A stretch of DNA of 64,000 bases from contig NC_060026.1 of assembly GCF_021134715.1 (NCBI RefSeq), positions 124,001 to 188,000 of the forward strand, in the 5' to 3' direction. Below are positions 44,245-56,149 of this stretch, in pieces. Every line of letters begins with the position of its first letter. Within the stretch, counting starts at the first letter, position 1. The DNA is from Daphnia pulex (lineage: Eukaryota > Arthropoda > Branchiopoda > Diplostraca > Daphniidae). The notes below the pieces were generated by a model. It had not been told where the DNA came from. It worked only from the letters and a program-made list of their open reading frames with translations, and ran no database searches. The position numbers and the translations under genes were made by a program.

Positions 44245-45659
44245 TCCCTCGAAAATTGGATAATTAAATTATAGCTCCCAGGGTGAAGTGTAACGCAGTA
44301 GCCCTTTTTTTTCTTTTCTTTTTGCTTTGTTCTTTTTTCAATTTTTTTTTGTCTCAAGCGTCACGCTGCGTGATTGTACAGAATACATTTCGTAAAATAA
44401 AAATACTCTACTTGTTGTCTCATTCATTGCCGATTATATGTTTTCATGTCATCTGTTTCGACAGCGATCACAGATTTTAGACACTGTAACAGTTGAACAA
44501 ATGAATTAAAACTAACTGGGCTGGCTTACCATGCGATAGGATCAAGGTTCGAGTCCCGACTCAGGCAATCTTTTTTTTTTAGAAATATTCAAAATTGATT
44601 CGTAGGTATATAGTACTAGACCCTTCGTTCCCGGAGATACTAAGAGCAGTTAGTGCCCCCATGCCCCAATACTAGTTAGTAGCCTTTAAGTAGACCTCAA
44701 CAAATTTTGGGTGAGTTGGAAAAATAACTCGAGTCTATTACAGTCAATCAGCGGACGAGAAACAATCGACTATGCTGGGAGATTCTTCTCATTCGATTAT
44801 TGACAAGCCTCATTCCAAATGTATAAAAAGTTAATGTCACCATACAAACACCCTTTGGCTAATATGACGAGAGAGACAAAAAAGGGAAATGAAATCGTTG
44901 ATAGCGGTGTTATAGGTGCTAGAAAGAGCTGATGGTGGATGGCAAAATAACATGCAATTGCAACCCATCTTGGAACGCGTCTCAAATGGCTCTAACTTGT
45001 GCTACTCGCTAAAGACAAAGTGTTACGTCAGATGAGTGAAAAGCATGGCAAAAAAACCTTCAAGCGTCCAGCAAAAAATGACATGCCAACGAAGTACTAA
45101 ACAAAAACGCAATTTCTCATCATCATGGTAGAGAGAGAAGAATCTAACGTCAAGAAATCAAGAAAATTCGATTTGAAAAACTTTGTTGTGGTCAAAAAAT
45201 GGCCATCAATTTCTTCCGGTTGATTCAAATAAAAAACAAACAAAACGTCAACTCGCAAGACAAACATGCTGACTTGAAAAGCTCATCAACAGTTTCACTT
45301 TGGTGCTGGGACAGTCTGCTGAATAACTGCTCGCTCGCTGCCGATCCACAATAAATTGATTGGTGATCATCGGCAAATTAATCGACTTTTTTAATTGATT
45401 TTGGTTTTTCACAGCAAAACGATTCTGATTTAAAATATTCAAATGGCCCATCGCCCAAACGGCAAAAAATGGCAAGACCAGGACCACCGAAAACGTGGGT
45501 GATTTTATAGCGTCGACTATATTACGACAACAAAGAAATGGCCAGCAACTTTTCGTGGAATTCGGCATTTCGCTATAGCGGGTACAGTACTTTTTTATCA
45601 GGGCTGCTCTTTCGAACTATATAGTAGATGACTAGAAGTAAAGAAGAACTGCGTCCTAC

Positions 45660-45840
45660 CTTGAAGCCGGAGACTGGGAATTGACGCTCGACACACCGTC
45701 GCAGGTGCCCCGCATTCACACAGCAGAAGAAATCCAGGTGGACGCCAAGACAATAAACGAGGGACATGCTCGTGAATCCATTCACATTCGGAGGAGGAAG
45801 ATAGAGTTGGTCCAATATCCGTCCAAACAGGTTGACCTTC
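45660..45840 (-). pseudogene. Frame-damaged exon of a block-B gene, copy 2
   Basis: Counterpart of 32525-32710 with the same two-base insertion and a further deletion near 45763. Minus-strand donor CTTCAAG/GTAGGA kept. Confidence 0.4.
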
Positions 45841-46986
45841 AAAGTCAAAACAAAATTTGAAAAAGAAAAGAAAATGACTCGTTAAATGATGATGAAGGAA
45901 AACTGTGGGGAGATGACAAATAAATTTCTAAAATCTATATTGTTCTACTGGTGGACAGTTCAGTCAAATCATTCCAGAATTCCATCACTTTTGGATGAGA
46001 AATAAACTGAAAGGAAACTGAATACAACATTATGTACCAGTACAGGGTTATACCCCCACGCAAAGGTCAAGGAACCCGAACTCGGTGCTCATCAGCATTC
46101 AGCAAATGAGCTGTTCTCTATAGTCTGAGAAGATCTGGCCACCAGCCACAAGTATAACAAACAAATAATGAAATTGTACAACACATTAAAACAATGACGT
46201 ACCTATCGATCGCTCAGGCAGTAGTCCACTGCCAATGATAATACCAGCACAGGCAAAACTAAACGGTATCTCAAGAAAAACAAAAATAAATCAAATAAAA
46301 ATACGGTAGTACCCCCAAGGAGGCGAATTCCCTTTTTCAAGAAAAATAAAACGAAACTTTGAGTATATAGAACTAACCTATTGGACACGATAGGCTGGGC
46401 AATGGTTGTTGACAGTTGATGATTCCGGAAGGGAGGCAGAGTTACTGCTTCCGGCTTTTGATTCTGAGGCCGCGGAGAAGCGGAAAATAATGAATGAGAT
46501 ATTCAAAAATGCAATCGTCCTCCTCTGGTCATACATTGGTGATACAATCGCCACCTCACCACATCCGCCAAGTCGACCGTCGACGTCACCACTAGAAATG
46601 ATCCCGTGTAAAAGACAAACAAGAGCTGTGCATGAAAATTCAAAATTGGCATTTCACACGATCGAATATTCGGCGAAACGACCAAAATGGCCCAGTGGGG
46701 TAGAACGATCAGAAAAGAAATAGAAAGTCTGTGCCATCAGAAAGAGATGTCCTCACAGTTGGACACATTCGGCTCAGATCTGATCGAATAACTCGAATCG
46801 ATTGCAAAATGAAAATCAACGACTTTTCGCTAATTCAATAATTGCACAACTGTGAAAGAGAAAAAGGGTTGGCATAACGAACATTGTGTTCTTGTTAAGA
46901 AAATAAATATGTCCAGAGCGTAGATTAAAGACCTCATAGCTGTAGCATGAATATACGTAAGAAAGAAAATAGATAACAAATGAAAG

Positions 46987-47670
46987 AGCAACTTACCCTA
47001 CTATTGTCGTGTAGTGTAACTCGTGTTGACGCTTCCACTACAACGACTCATTTAAGACGTCCTGCCCCACCGTTCTTCGCTTTTATCCGGAGATTAGAGG
47101 ACCTTTCGTAATGCCATCACTTTACTGGAAAAGAAAACAAAAGAGAAAAAATAAAATATTTTGCAAAACTGATTCATGCCCTTATTTGGTGGAAAACCAA
47201 ACCTGAATTTATTGCTAATGCAAGGTGTCACACAGAGGGCAAGGAAGTCGATTCCTTTCTTACGTCGGCCAGTGAACTCTCAGGATTCCCCGCGTTGTCG
47301 AATTGCGACTTTTTTCGCTGTCGGATCTCAACCTTCACCGTGAGCAGAATGTAAATGACTTGGTGGCTCTCAGCTGTACTTTCAATTTGGAGGTTGATTG
47401 GGTGTCGCCTCCGTGTTGTTGAAATTTGCCGTTTGGTTCAAGTGGGATTTTTGTTTTCATCTTTCTGTTCAAGGTCGTTGTGTTTACTTTTCAATTTTCG
47501 TTCAAACACAAAACACGTTCGGATCTCACCTCGATCAATTATCACCAACATGTCTCGATAACTTCGTTTTTTAATCCAATCCAAAATATGGCAGCGTAAT
47601 TGGCCGTGAATCGCTATTTGATTCCAGAAAGGGTATGACAGCTGCCAACTGAATGAACAGAAAAACAAAT
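46987..47670 (-). promoter_or_regulatory. Copied SPH promoter and 5' UTR exon, in block B copy 2
   Basis: Counterpart of 12740-13400 and 33867-34510. TATA-like CCGGATAAAAGCG is kept (about 47078) and the GTAAGTTGC donor is kept. The exon has lost a few bases (CTATTGTCGTGTAG). Confidence 0.72.
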
Positions 47671-48118
47671 TATCAAATGGAAAATTTAACTATCAGCTAT
47701 CTATAACAAACTATAAGAACATTGTGTTCTTGTTCGGCGCCAACCAATTCTATTTTTACCTTTCTTTCTCACGAATCCATCACCAAACATGGTAGCTCAC
47801 TTTGACACTAGGTCCAGGTCATGAGTCAGTTCACCGGAATTCAAAAGGGATTTCATAGGCCGCAAAATGTGGGGCTGCCAGTTTAGAGGCGGAAGTCGAT
47901 CCCGATTGAATTGCACGCGTCAGTTGAGAGGCAACGGGCTGTTTTGTTTTGATGGAATCTGTAGAAGAAAAAAAAAAAATGTTTAATTGCAATAAAACGT
48001 TAGACATGATGGTGGATGCCCATCTACAGATTTAATTATTGCAAAACCCTACAAAAGTTGGACAGAGCTAAAACACAATAATAGTACTGTACAAGTTTTG
48101 AAAATTGCCAGAACAAGC

Positions 48119-48421
48119 TCACGTCTGAAGCATGTTGCAAATGAAAGCTATGCAAGTCATGCCAGTCGTAAGCAGCAAATCAATCAGAAAGCAGTAGTAG
48201 CCTACAAAACCTATTGATGAATCCGAGACTGCTGCCGTCTGATACCAGCAAAAGTAAAACTTGCAAATCTTGTTGTTGATGTTGATCGAGTCTGCACACC
48301 AAGGGAAAGAAACACAAAAGTTGACAAAGTTGCCAATAAAGTAAGGAGAAAATGTCAAGTAAGAGAAAAGGCATCCTACAAAACATGTGCTTGTCCATAT
48401 TGCTGTGCACAAATTCATCAA
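48119..48421 (-). other. Hydrophobic coding-like segment, copy 2
   Basis: Counterpart of 34964-35257. The frame stays open with few changes. Confidence 0.3.
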
Positions 48422-48975
48422 AAGTTTGCATTAGTTACTCTCATCAATTGTTATTATTTTGTGAACTATTTACCTTCTAAACAACTCCAAGTTCCTTGTG
48501 TTAACTATTAAGTAATTCTATTCTATCAAGAAAAGACACGAGACACATGACGAGACGAGAACTGACCAGAGACAGCTGACGAGTTTCATTTCCCGTGCGG
48601 CCATTAGCGCCGTTGCCAGATGAAATTTTATTCCCACTCCGCCACTCGGCTGCTCATCTTCCCGCCCAAATTCAAAACAAAAATCAATGCAGGCAATCCG
48701 TAAAAACGACGAAAAGGCAAACGAATAAGCCAAATAAACATCTCATTAGATAGAAATAGATTAATGAATAAATCTATGAGAACATAAATAGCTGAGCATT
48801 GCATTGACTGCATGATAGGTTTTTTGGTTTATTTTTAAAACATGCCATTATCGGCTCACTCATTAGTGATGCTAAAAGCACACGTCGATTAAAAAAATAC
48901 ACACAATTTGCATTTTGAAGTTTAAACAATTTCAAATTTTGGCGGTTAAATTAATGAAAGGAGGAGAGACTGTAC

Positions 48976-49383
48976 CTGAAAGTGTCGTCGACGATGCAAC
49001 TCCGAGTCCGCCTCTGTGGGTTCATCTGAATATTCTCATCCGAATTGGCGGATGATTTTTTCTAAAAAGTCAACGTCGTCTGCTGACCGGAACTGGTGAC
49101 TTTGACGCTCGTCCTCCGCTTGGTCCGCACGCTGACTTCCGGCGTTGAAACGGCAACAATATTCGGCTGTTGTTGGACTGATGCAACAGCACCGATGGCA
49201 CTCACTCCGGGTTGAGCCGGGACAACTTCAACTGGTTCTTCCGGCTGGATTAATGGCTCAACTGGCGGCTGGATTGGCGGATGGATTGGTGCCTGGACTA
49301 CTGGTGGTTCCATGGCGATGGGCTTTTCCTCTTGTTTCGGTTTAGTCGTTTCTTCCGCTTTTTCTTCCGGCCGGATGGAATTC
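48976..49383 (-). pseudogene. Pro/Gln-rich exon, copy 2, with internal stop
   Basis: The frame is continuous where copy 1 is shifted (IQPEEPVEVVPAQPG), but a TAG at 49062-49064 replaces the CAG (Gln) of copy 1. One C is also missing from a CCC run near 49002. Thus each copy is disabled by its own mutation. Confidence 0.5.
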
Positions 49384-49417
49384 CTAGGTAGATTAAGATT
49401 TGATCGCACCAATTGTT

Positions 49418-49489
49418 ATCAGCAGTGGCCCAGTTGTCACTCTCCCGACGCCAGGTGACTGGACCATAATCGGAATCAACAGCTACCAC
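49418..49489 (+). pseudogene. SPH exon relic heading repeat R, copy 3
   Basis: SSGPVVTLPTPGDWTIIGIN then SYH, one residue different from the relic at 36271. Confidence 0.62.
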
Positions 49490-50685
49490 CAGCCAAGCCA
49501 CGAGCTACACCATAAGCGTCTGATTCTAAACAATTAGGATAAAATCAAATTACAATTAAAATGAGTTCTTTAAATTTAAAAAAACAAAACAAATTTAATT
49601 TCGAGAGTTCTTGCAACTTGTCGGCTTTTTATTCGATCGTTAAATATTTATTGAATTTGATTTGATCATTTCGAGGGTGATCGCGAAACCTGATAAACGA
49701 AAGACAAAAACTAGGCAAGTTTAAATAAGAAATTAGACTTCAATTAAACTAAATTAACACAGTTGACAGAAGAGAAACAGAAAAAAAGTTTCAATATTAT
49801 TTAAATATCAAGGAGAGAGAGCACATCCGTCGCTGTGTGTGTGTACTACTTGTTGATATTAAACTATAGTATAGTTAATATAACAATTTTAACAATGGAG
49901 TCGGGTGGACTCACTGCGGGCGCCGATCCCCCCAGCCAAGCCTTGGATACACGGATCTGAATCTAAGCACAAATAACCCCTCACATACACGCACTTCTCA
50001 AGCGGTTGGCACCATGATACACCCGGCGGTGCACGACGCAGACAACATTAGTTTCGGGCGGATGCCATGCGCACTATGATCACTGAAGGATATTCGACTA
50101 GCACCGTACATTGCCAGCTCCCAACTTATATGCAACACATTCCCAATTCAACACGACGGAGCAAGGCAATTAACCCAATGACTGCGCAAACAAGGGCACT
50201 TTGCACTGTCAGAACAGCACCAGTTTCCCATCATTCCACATTTCATTTGCCTTTTGTGCCGACTGAGGAATATTGGACCGATCCCAATATCGACGAAAAC
50301 CGTCCCCCAGCCAACCCTCCCAAGTTCCCTCTCCTGCAACAAGTCACGGGGTCCATGTGACGCCACAGTGGCGCCAGAGCGGGTGTATGACCAACCAACA
50401 AAGCTCACCAGGGGGTTCGAACCCTGGTCTCCAGGTGCACCACTGCACCTACTCCTAAATGACGCCTTTTCCAATACACCCACTCGAACCGTTGTTATAA
50501 TTGGAAAAGTACATGGTTTTTAATTTCAGTGGATGAACACCAGACATGAAAATGTGGTGTATCGATTATTAATCGATACTGGTTAACTTTTAACACACGT
50601 CATGAATTAAATGCGATAAATTAAAAAAAGATGCGCACGAAAGGCTCAAACTGTTCCGCCGATCCGGATCAGTTTCCGACAGTAG
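49490..50685 (+). repeat. Repeat family R, copy 3 (shorter, more diverged end)
   Basis: Matches R2 well to about 50480, then with gaps to about 50685. The sequence after it (50686-50800) resembles block B at 32695-32810. Confidence 0.55.
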
Positions 50686-51260
50686 GGTCAACAGGTTGAC
50701 CTTTTAAGTAAAAACAAAATTTAAATAAAAAAGGAAATGACTCATGAAATGATATTGAAGGAAAACTGGGGAGACCACAAATAAATTAAAAAAAAAAAAC
50801 TATACACCGTACACGTTTAGTAAAACACGGAAATGGGTTTCACTATATGAGACGAACTGAACCGAAATTAAGACATAAATAATGAAGGTGGTGAACAACT
50901 CACTTGTGATTTTGTGTAGTTTGTCTTGGAGTATCAAAGAGTGGATCAATCGCAGTCGACAGTCTCTGCTGGATGAATGTAGCCTATACGTATCCTCTTC
51001 CACCTCACGGCCATTTTATAGGTTTTTGTTCTCTCCCTATTTTGCTGTGGTGCCAGCAGGGGGTCAGTTCACTGGAATTCACCAGTTTGAAGTGATTTTC
51101 AGAAGGGGGTCTACCTGTAAGCCAAAAAACGCGGGCTGTCAGTTTCGAGGCAAAAGTCGACCAAGATTGAAGCTCCGCCATCAATTTAGAGGCGATTTGA
51201 TGCCTCTAAATTTGATGGATAAAAAGGGTAAAGCAAGACGGTGGATGCCTAACTACAGAC
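50686..51260. repeat. Fragments of block B, third copy
   Basis: 50690-50800 matches 32695-32810 (CAACAGGTTGACCTT). 51058-51190 matches 34665-34760 (GTCAGTTCACTGGAATTCA, CTGTCAGTTTCGAGGC). The long plus-strand frame here has no domain and overlaps these pieces. Confidence 0.4.
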
Positions 51261-51352
51261 TAACTGAAAAACCATGTAAAATTGGACGGAGCCACACAAC
51301 ATCGTACAAGTATTATTTGCTGATACAACGAACCTTAAATCTTGTTAGCAGT

Positions 51353-51770
51353 TTAGGTGCTGGTGTTGTTGGCCGGCGCTTCCAGAGGCTTGTCATCGTC
51401 TTCCAACCACAAGAGAATTCCGTCCATTCCTGGTCGGATGTGGTGAATCGGGCCGTTCACTTTGAGTTGGACCCGTTTGAGGTAGAGATTGGCTAAGTAA
51501 AAGATGAATGTTGTGTCTGAGTAGACTAACGGCGAGACGCGAAGTTGTGGATGTCCACCATCTGGAATGAAAGGGAAAGTGACAAGATTTGGTCTGCATT
51601 TTAGGGAAAACCCAATCAGTAATATATACCTTCTGTTGCTGCTGTTGCTCAATTTGCAATTTCGTGAGAAATTTTGTAACTCGAATTCCTCGCACGTGTC
51701 AAGTCTGCCCTGGACAAGTTGTCAGCGGCATCTACAGAAATGATGAGGACAGTGGATGCAGTTCCAATCA
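51353..51770 (-). pseudogene. Two-exon gene end with an in-frame stop, family unknown
   Basis: Last exon 51353-51561 (minus) reads DGGHPQLRVSPLVYSDTTFI and on to NGPIHHIRPGMDG and an acidic WLEDDDKPLEAP end. It joins through a 68-bp intron to 51630-51770, which reads GTASTVLIISVDAADNLSRA then RARNSSYKISHEIAN. Only one phase fits the splice. In that phase a TGA sits at 51649-51651, six codons before the donor. Either a nonsense mutation or an error. The protein is not recognised. Confidence 0.45.
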
Positions 51771-52399
51771 ACTGAAGGTGATTCGCTCCCCGCTCCCGTC
51801 TACATCTAGATAAAGAATAAATAGAGACTCAGGACAACGAGAAACCTGATCAACGAGAAACAGTTAGACGTCAACTGGAGTGTGAAAGTAAAAAAAGAAA
51901 AGCATTAAATCTGTATTCGGCTGAAATACTGCGTTTAATTATTCGATATTTTAACGGTGTTGGAATTCGCTGAAAAATTTTAATCAGAGATCCGAAACTA
52001 TAGAGCCTTCCGATGAACAGCAGCCATTTCGAAAAAAAACCTTTCGATTTTTCAACGCAGAATTATCAACCTAGTGTGTTTTAAAAATTAAGTTTCAGCA
52101 AGAATGGAATACGAATAAAAATTTTGTCCCAAACGGTGTGTTGCACTGTGGTCTGTACCAAATAAGCGCAACAGCCGCTTGGGATTTACTCTACGGAACC
52201 CATTCAAGTGGAGCCGCAATCTCCTTGTAAATACCCGTCGTCGTTTCTACTGATGCAACATTTCAACACGTAAACGTTGGCAGGCGAGTTGCATTTTTAT
52301 CGGCTCTCCCACTTCCTTCGAGGTAAATCAAATCGCTATTCATTTCCGTTATACATTCCACCCTGATCGCATTGCATTATTCGAATTACAATTTAATAG

Positions 52400-55300
52400 G
52401 AACAAAAGATTGGTAGTGAAAATAAAAGAAATGTGGAATTCAGGATCGACTTCATCGGACCTGGCCAAAGGGAAAAAGTTCCTGAAAAAATTGCTGTATA
52501 CGTGCAACACGTTGACAAGAAAAAGGACGCGGCCAGGGAAATCCCAGAGCGTTCGCTTCACGAGTATTTCATAACTGACCAAGAAGTATTTTCCGACAAG
52601 GAATTGACAGAGTACTTGAAGCATCCTACAGCAAATCTCGGCATTTTAAAATCATCGCTCGACCATTTCATCCACCTCACCACAGTTTACTCCAATCCTC
52701 TTCCAATTCCTCTGAAATCGGGAGTCACCATTCACGCTTTCGTCGTGTTCCAAACGATGAACGAAAGCAATTCTGAAAAGACGTGGTGGTCTCTGGAAAA
52801 GAACGGAAAGTACATAGTTCTACAGCAATCGCCAGTCAAAAAGGACGTCATGTATAAATATATGACCCCGAAGAGAAGAAACTTGTCGAAAGACTTGGGC
52901 CGGTGAAGCTGCTGGAAAGTGCTAGGGGCAATTTGGACTTTTTAATCAATTTATTGCGAGCCATTTGGAAAACCAATCAAATAAACAAATCGTACCATCT
53001 CCTCTATTCCAATTGCCAAAATTTCGCATCGTTCGTCTTTGAAAATTCAAATCTACACGGGAAAAAGTGGTCGACGCCCATAAGTTCTGTGGTCGACCGA
53101 ATCGGATTGAGAAATACGAAAACAAAGTCCGAAGTTACAGGGACTGAGTCTAAATACACGTCGAATTTAGTTGACGGAAAATGTATCTTTTACAATGCCA
53201 TGATTAAGGGAAGGAGACAGGACTTTGAAGACCTTGCCGTTAACCTGACTAGCGAATCTTTAAATAGCGTCGACTCCCTAGGCTACACGTTACTCGAATG
53301 GGCCACCGCTTTCTCCGATTGGCCAATGGACCAGTTTTTAATGGAAAAAGGCGCCAAAATTCAAACAGACAAAAAACTGTTTCGGCGCAATGTGTTTTTC
53401 ATCGCCTTGAAATTCCTGAACCCCGACAAAGACGGTCAAACTGGCCCTCATTGGCATTTGATGGCGTTGACATTCGTGGCGTGAACCAGTCGGGCGACAC
53501 GGCATTGCACTGGGCTTTGTACGGGGGGAAAGGGCAAACGGCCAAGAAAATTCTAAGTCAGCTCAAAGATTACGACGTCAACACAACCGATTGCAAGGGC
53601 GACACTCCACTTTATCTCGCCATTCGACTCAAACGTGAATTTGACTTGATCAAAAAGATTTTAGCTCGAACCAATTCGGAAAACGTCAACAAACACAACG
53701 AACACGGAAACACTGCTCTTCACTTCGCCATTCTAAACCAGTCCGAAGCGGTGGTCGAGGAACTGCTCAAGCGAATGGACGTGGACGTCAACGTCAAAAA
53801 CAACAACAACCACACGGCACTCCATGTCGCTTCTATGTGGGTGGATATTCCAATCGATTGGTTCAGAGACATTTTACGAAAATCAACCGATGTCAACGCA
53901 CAAGACCAATGGGGAAACACTGCACTTCAAACTGCTATTCTGGGAATGTCCAAAAGAGCGGTCAAGGAACTGCTGAAACACAATAGCGTGGACGTCAACA
54001 TAAAAAGTAACCAGGAACAAACGACACTTCATTTCGCTTCTGAGTGGAGAAATATTCCAATCGATTTGTTCAGAAAAATCTTAGAAAAATCGACCGATGT
54101 TAACGCACAAAACGCAAATGGAAACACTGCTCTTCAATTGGCAATAGTCAAAAAATGTGAAGCTATGATTAAAGAACTTGTCAACCACAAGGATGTGGAC
54201 TTGAACCTCAAAGATAACGATTACTGTACAGCACTTCAATTAGCCTCTTCAAGAAAGAATGTTCCAGTTGATTTGTTCAGAATAATCCTAGAAAAATCAA
54301 CCGATGTTAACGCACAAGAAAAAAACGGACACACTGCTCTTCACTTGGCAATTGCATTAGAAAACAGAACTGCGGTGGAGGAACTGCTCAAACACAGGAA
54401 TTTGGACGTGAATCTCAAAAATAACCAAAACCAAACGGCACTACATTTAGCTTCGGTATGGAAAAATATGTCAGTTGATTTGTTCAGAAAAATCTTGGAA
54501 AAATCAAGCGACGTTAACGCACAAGAAATAGACGGACATACTGCACTTCATATTTCTATTATTTACGAGTCAAAAAGTGCGCTAGAAGAATTGCTCAAAC
54601 GAAAGGACGTGGACTTTAACTTAAAAAATAACAGCAACCAAACGGCACGTGATTTCGCCTCTTCGTGGAAGAATATACCAATTGATTTGCTAAGAATAAT
54701 TTTAGAAAAATCAAATGCAAAAGACGAAAAGGGCAATACCGCTCTTCACGTTGCAATTATGAACAAGTCTAAAACTGTGGTGGGAGAACTGCTCAAACGA
54801 AGTGAGTCGGACGTGAATCTCAAAAATAACGACAACCAAACGGTACTCCATTTAGCTTGTTGGTGGAACGATATGCCAATTGATTTGTTCAGAGTAATCC
54901 TAGAAAAATCAACAGATGTCAACGTTCAAGAAAAAGACGGACACACTCCTCTTCATTGTGGAATCATTTGCAATTCCGAAATTGCGGTGAATGAATTGCT
55001 CAGGACGTGGACGTCAACCTCAAGAATAACAACAGACAAACAACCCTCCATATCGCTTCAGTTAATAAGGATATTTCAATTGATTTGTTCAACATCATTC
55101 TGAAATTATCAACCGATGTCAACGCACAAGAAAAAGATGGTCACACTGCTCTTCACGGTGCAATTGGTGAAGAAAACGAAACTGTGGTAGGAGAACTGCT
55201 CAAATGCAAGGACGTGGACTTCAACATAAAAAATTACGAGAGAAAAACGGCACTACATTTCGCTGCTTTGTGGAAGAATATTCCAGTTGAATTGTTCAGA

Positions 55301-56148
55301 GTAATTCTAGAAAAATCAACTAATATTAACGCACAAGACGAAGTTGGAACAACTGCTCTTCACTGGGCAACGTTTAAACAATCCGCAACTGCGGTTGAGG
55401 AACTCCTGAAACACAAGGACGTGGACGTGAACCTCAATGACAACAAAAATAAATCGGCACTCTATATAGCTTGTGCGTGGAAGAACATTCCAATTGATTT
55501 GTTCAAAATAATCCTATAGAAAATTCAACCGATGTTAACGTACAAGAAGAAGACGGAGACACTGCCCTCCACAATGCAATTGTGTTCGAGTTCGAAACTG
55601 CAATTAAGGAACTGCTTGAGCGCAAGGACATTGACGTTAACATAAAAAATAATGACAAGCGCACGCCACTTCATTTGGCTTTAATAGGCAAGGGTTTTCC
55701 AATTGATTTGTTCAGAATAATCTCGGAAAAATCAACAAATGTTAACTTGCAAGACAGAGACGGGCATACAGCTTTTCACTTGGCGATGTCTCGACAGTCC
55801 ACAACTATGATCGAAGAACTGCTCAAACACAGGAATTTGGACGTGAACCTCAAAAATGACGACAACCAAACGGCACTACAATTCGCTTCCGTATGGAAAA
55901 ATATTCCAATTGATTTGTTCAGAGTAATTCTAGAAAAATCAACCGATGTTAACGCACAAGAAGAAGACGGAAACACTGCTCTTCATCTTGCTATTATGTA
56001 CAAGTCCGAAACTGCGCTAAAGGAACTGCTCAAATGCGAAGAAATTGACTTAAATCTAAACAATAACAAAAACCAAACAGCACGCTTTTTGGCTTCTTTG
56101 TGTGAAGATATGCCAATTGATTTGTTAAGTATCCTTCTAGAGAAATAA
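52400..56148 (+). pseudogene. Ankyrin-repeat protein with NlpC/P60- or LRAT-like N-terminus, frame broken
   Basis: The coding exon starts after an acceptor at 52399; an upstream exon may end at 52322. The N-terminal part contains HAFVVFQT, WWSLEKNGKYIVLQQS and, after a frameshift near 52890-52905, YHLLYSNCQNFASFVFE. The H...NC-x-x-FA pattern recalls NlpC/P60-related papain-fold proteins such as LRAT or PPPDE families (inference). From about 53470 come ankyrin repeats arranged as roughly twelve units of 67-69 residues. Each unit is two ankyrins: KSTDVNAQ-DGNTALHLAI-ELLKH, then VDVNLKNN-NQTALHFAS-WKNIPIDLFRIILE. The frame changes again near 53430-53470, by a roughly 7-base deletion near 55000 and by a 2-base insertion with stop at 55516. 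The final stop is at 56146. It is either a recent pseudogene or several assembly errors. No start codon could be fixed. Confidence 0.72.
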
Positions 56149-56149
56149 G

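Larger units (their letters stand above)
41256..49795. repeat. Segmental duplication block B, copy 2
   Basis: Second copy of 28116-36650. It begins within a GTTGCGTCCAGGTCGCCCAA string and ends at the SPH relic and R3. Confidence 0.8.

Noticed and set aside
50882-51496. 204-residue plus-strand frame
   Set aside because: It overlaps block-B fragments and the antisense of the clearly coding exon at 51353-51561; no domain seen.
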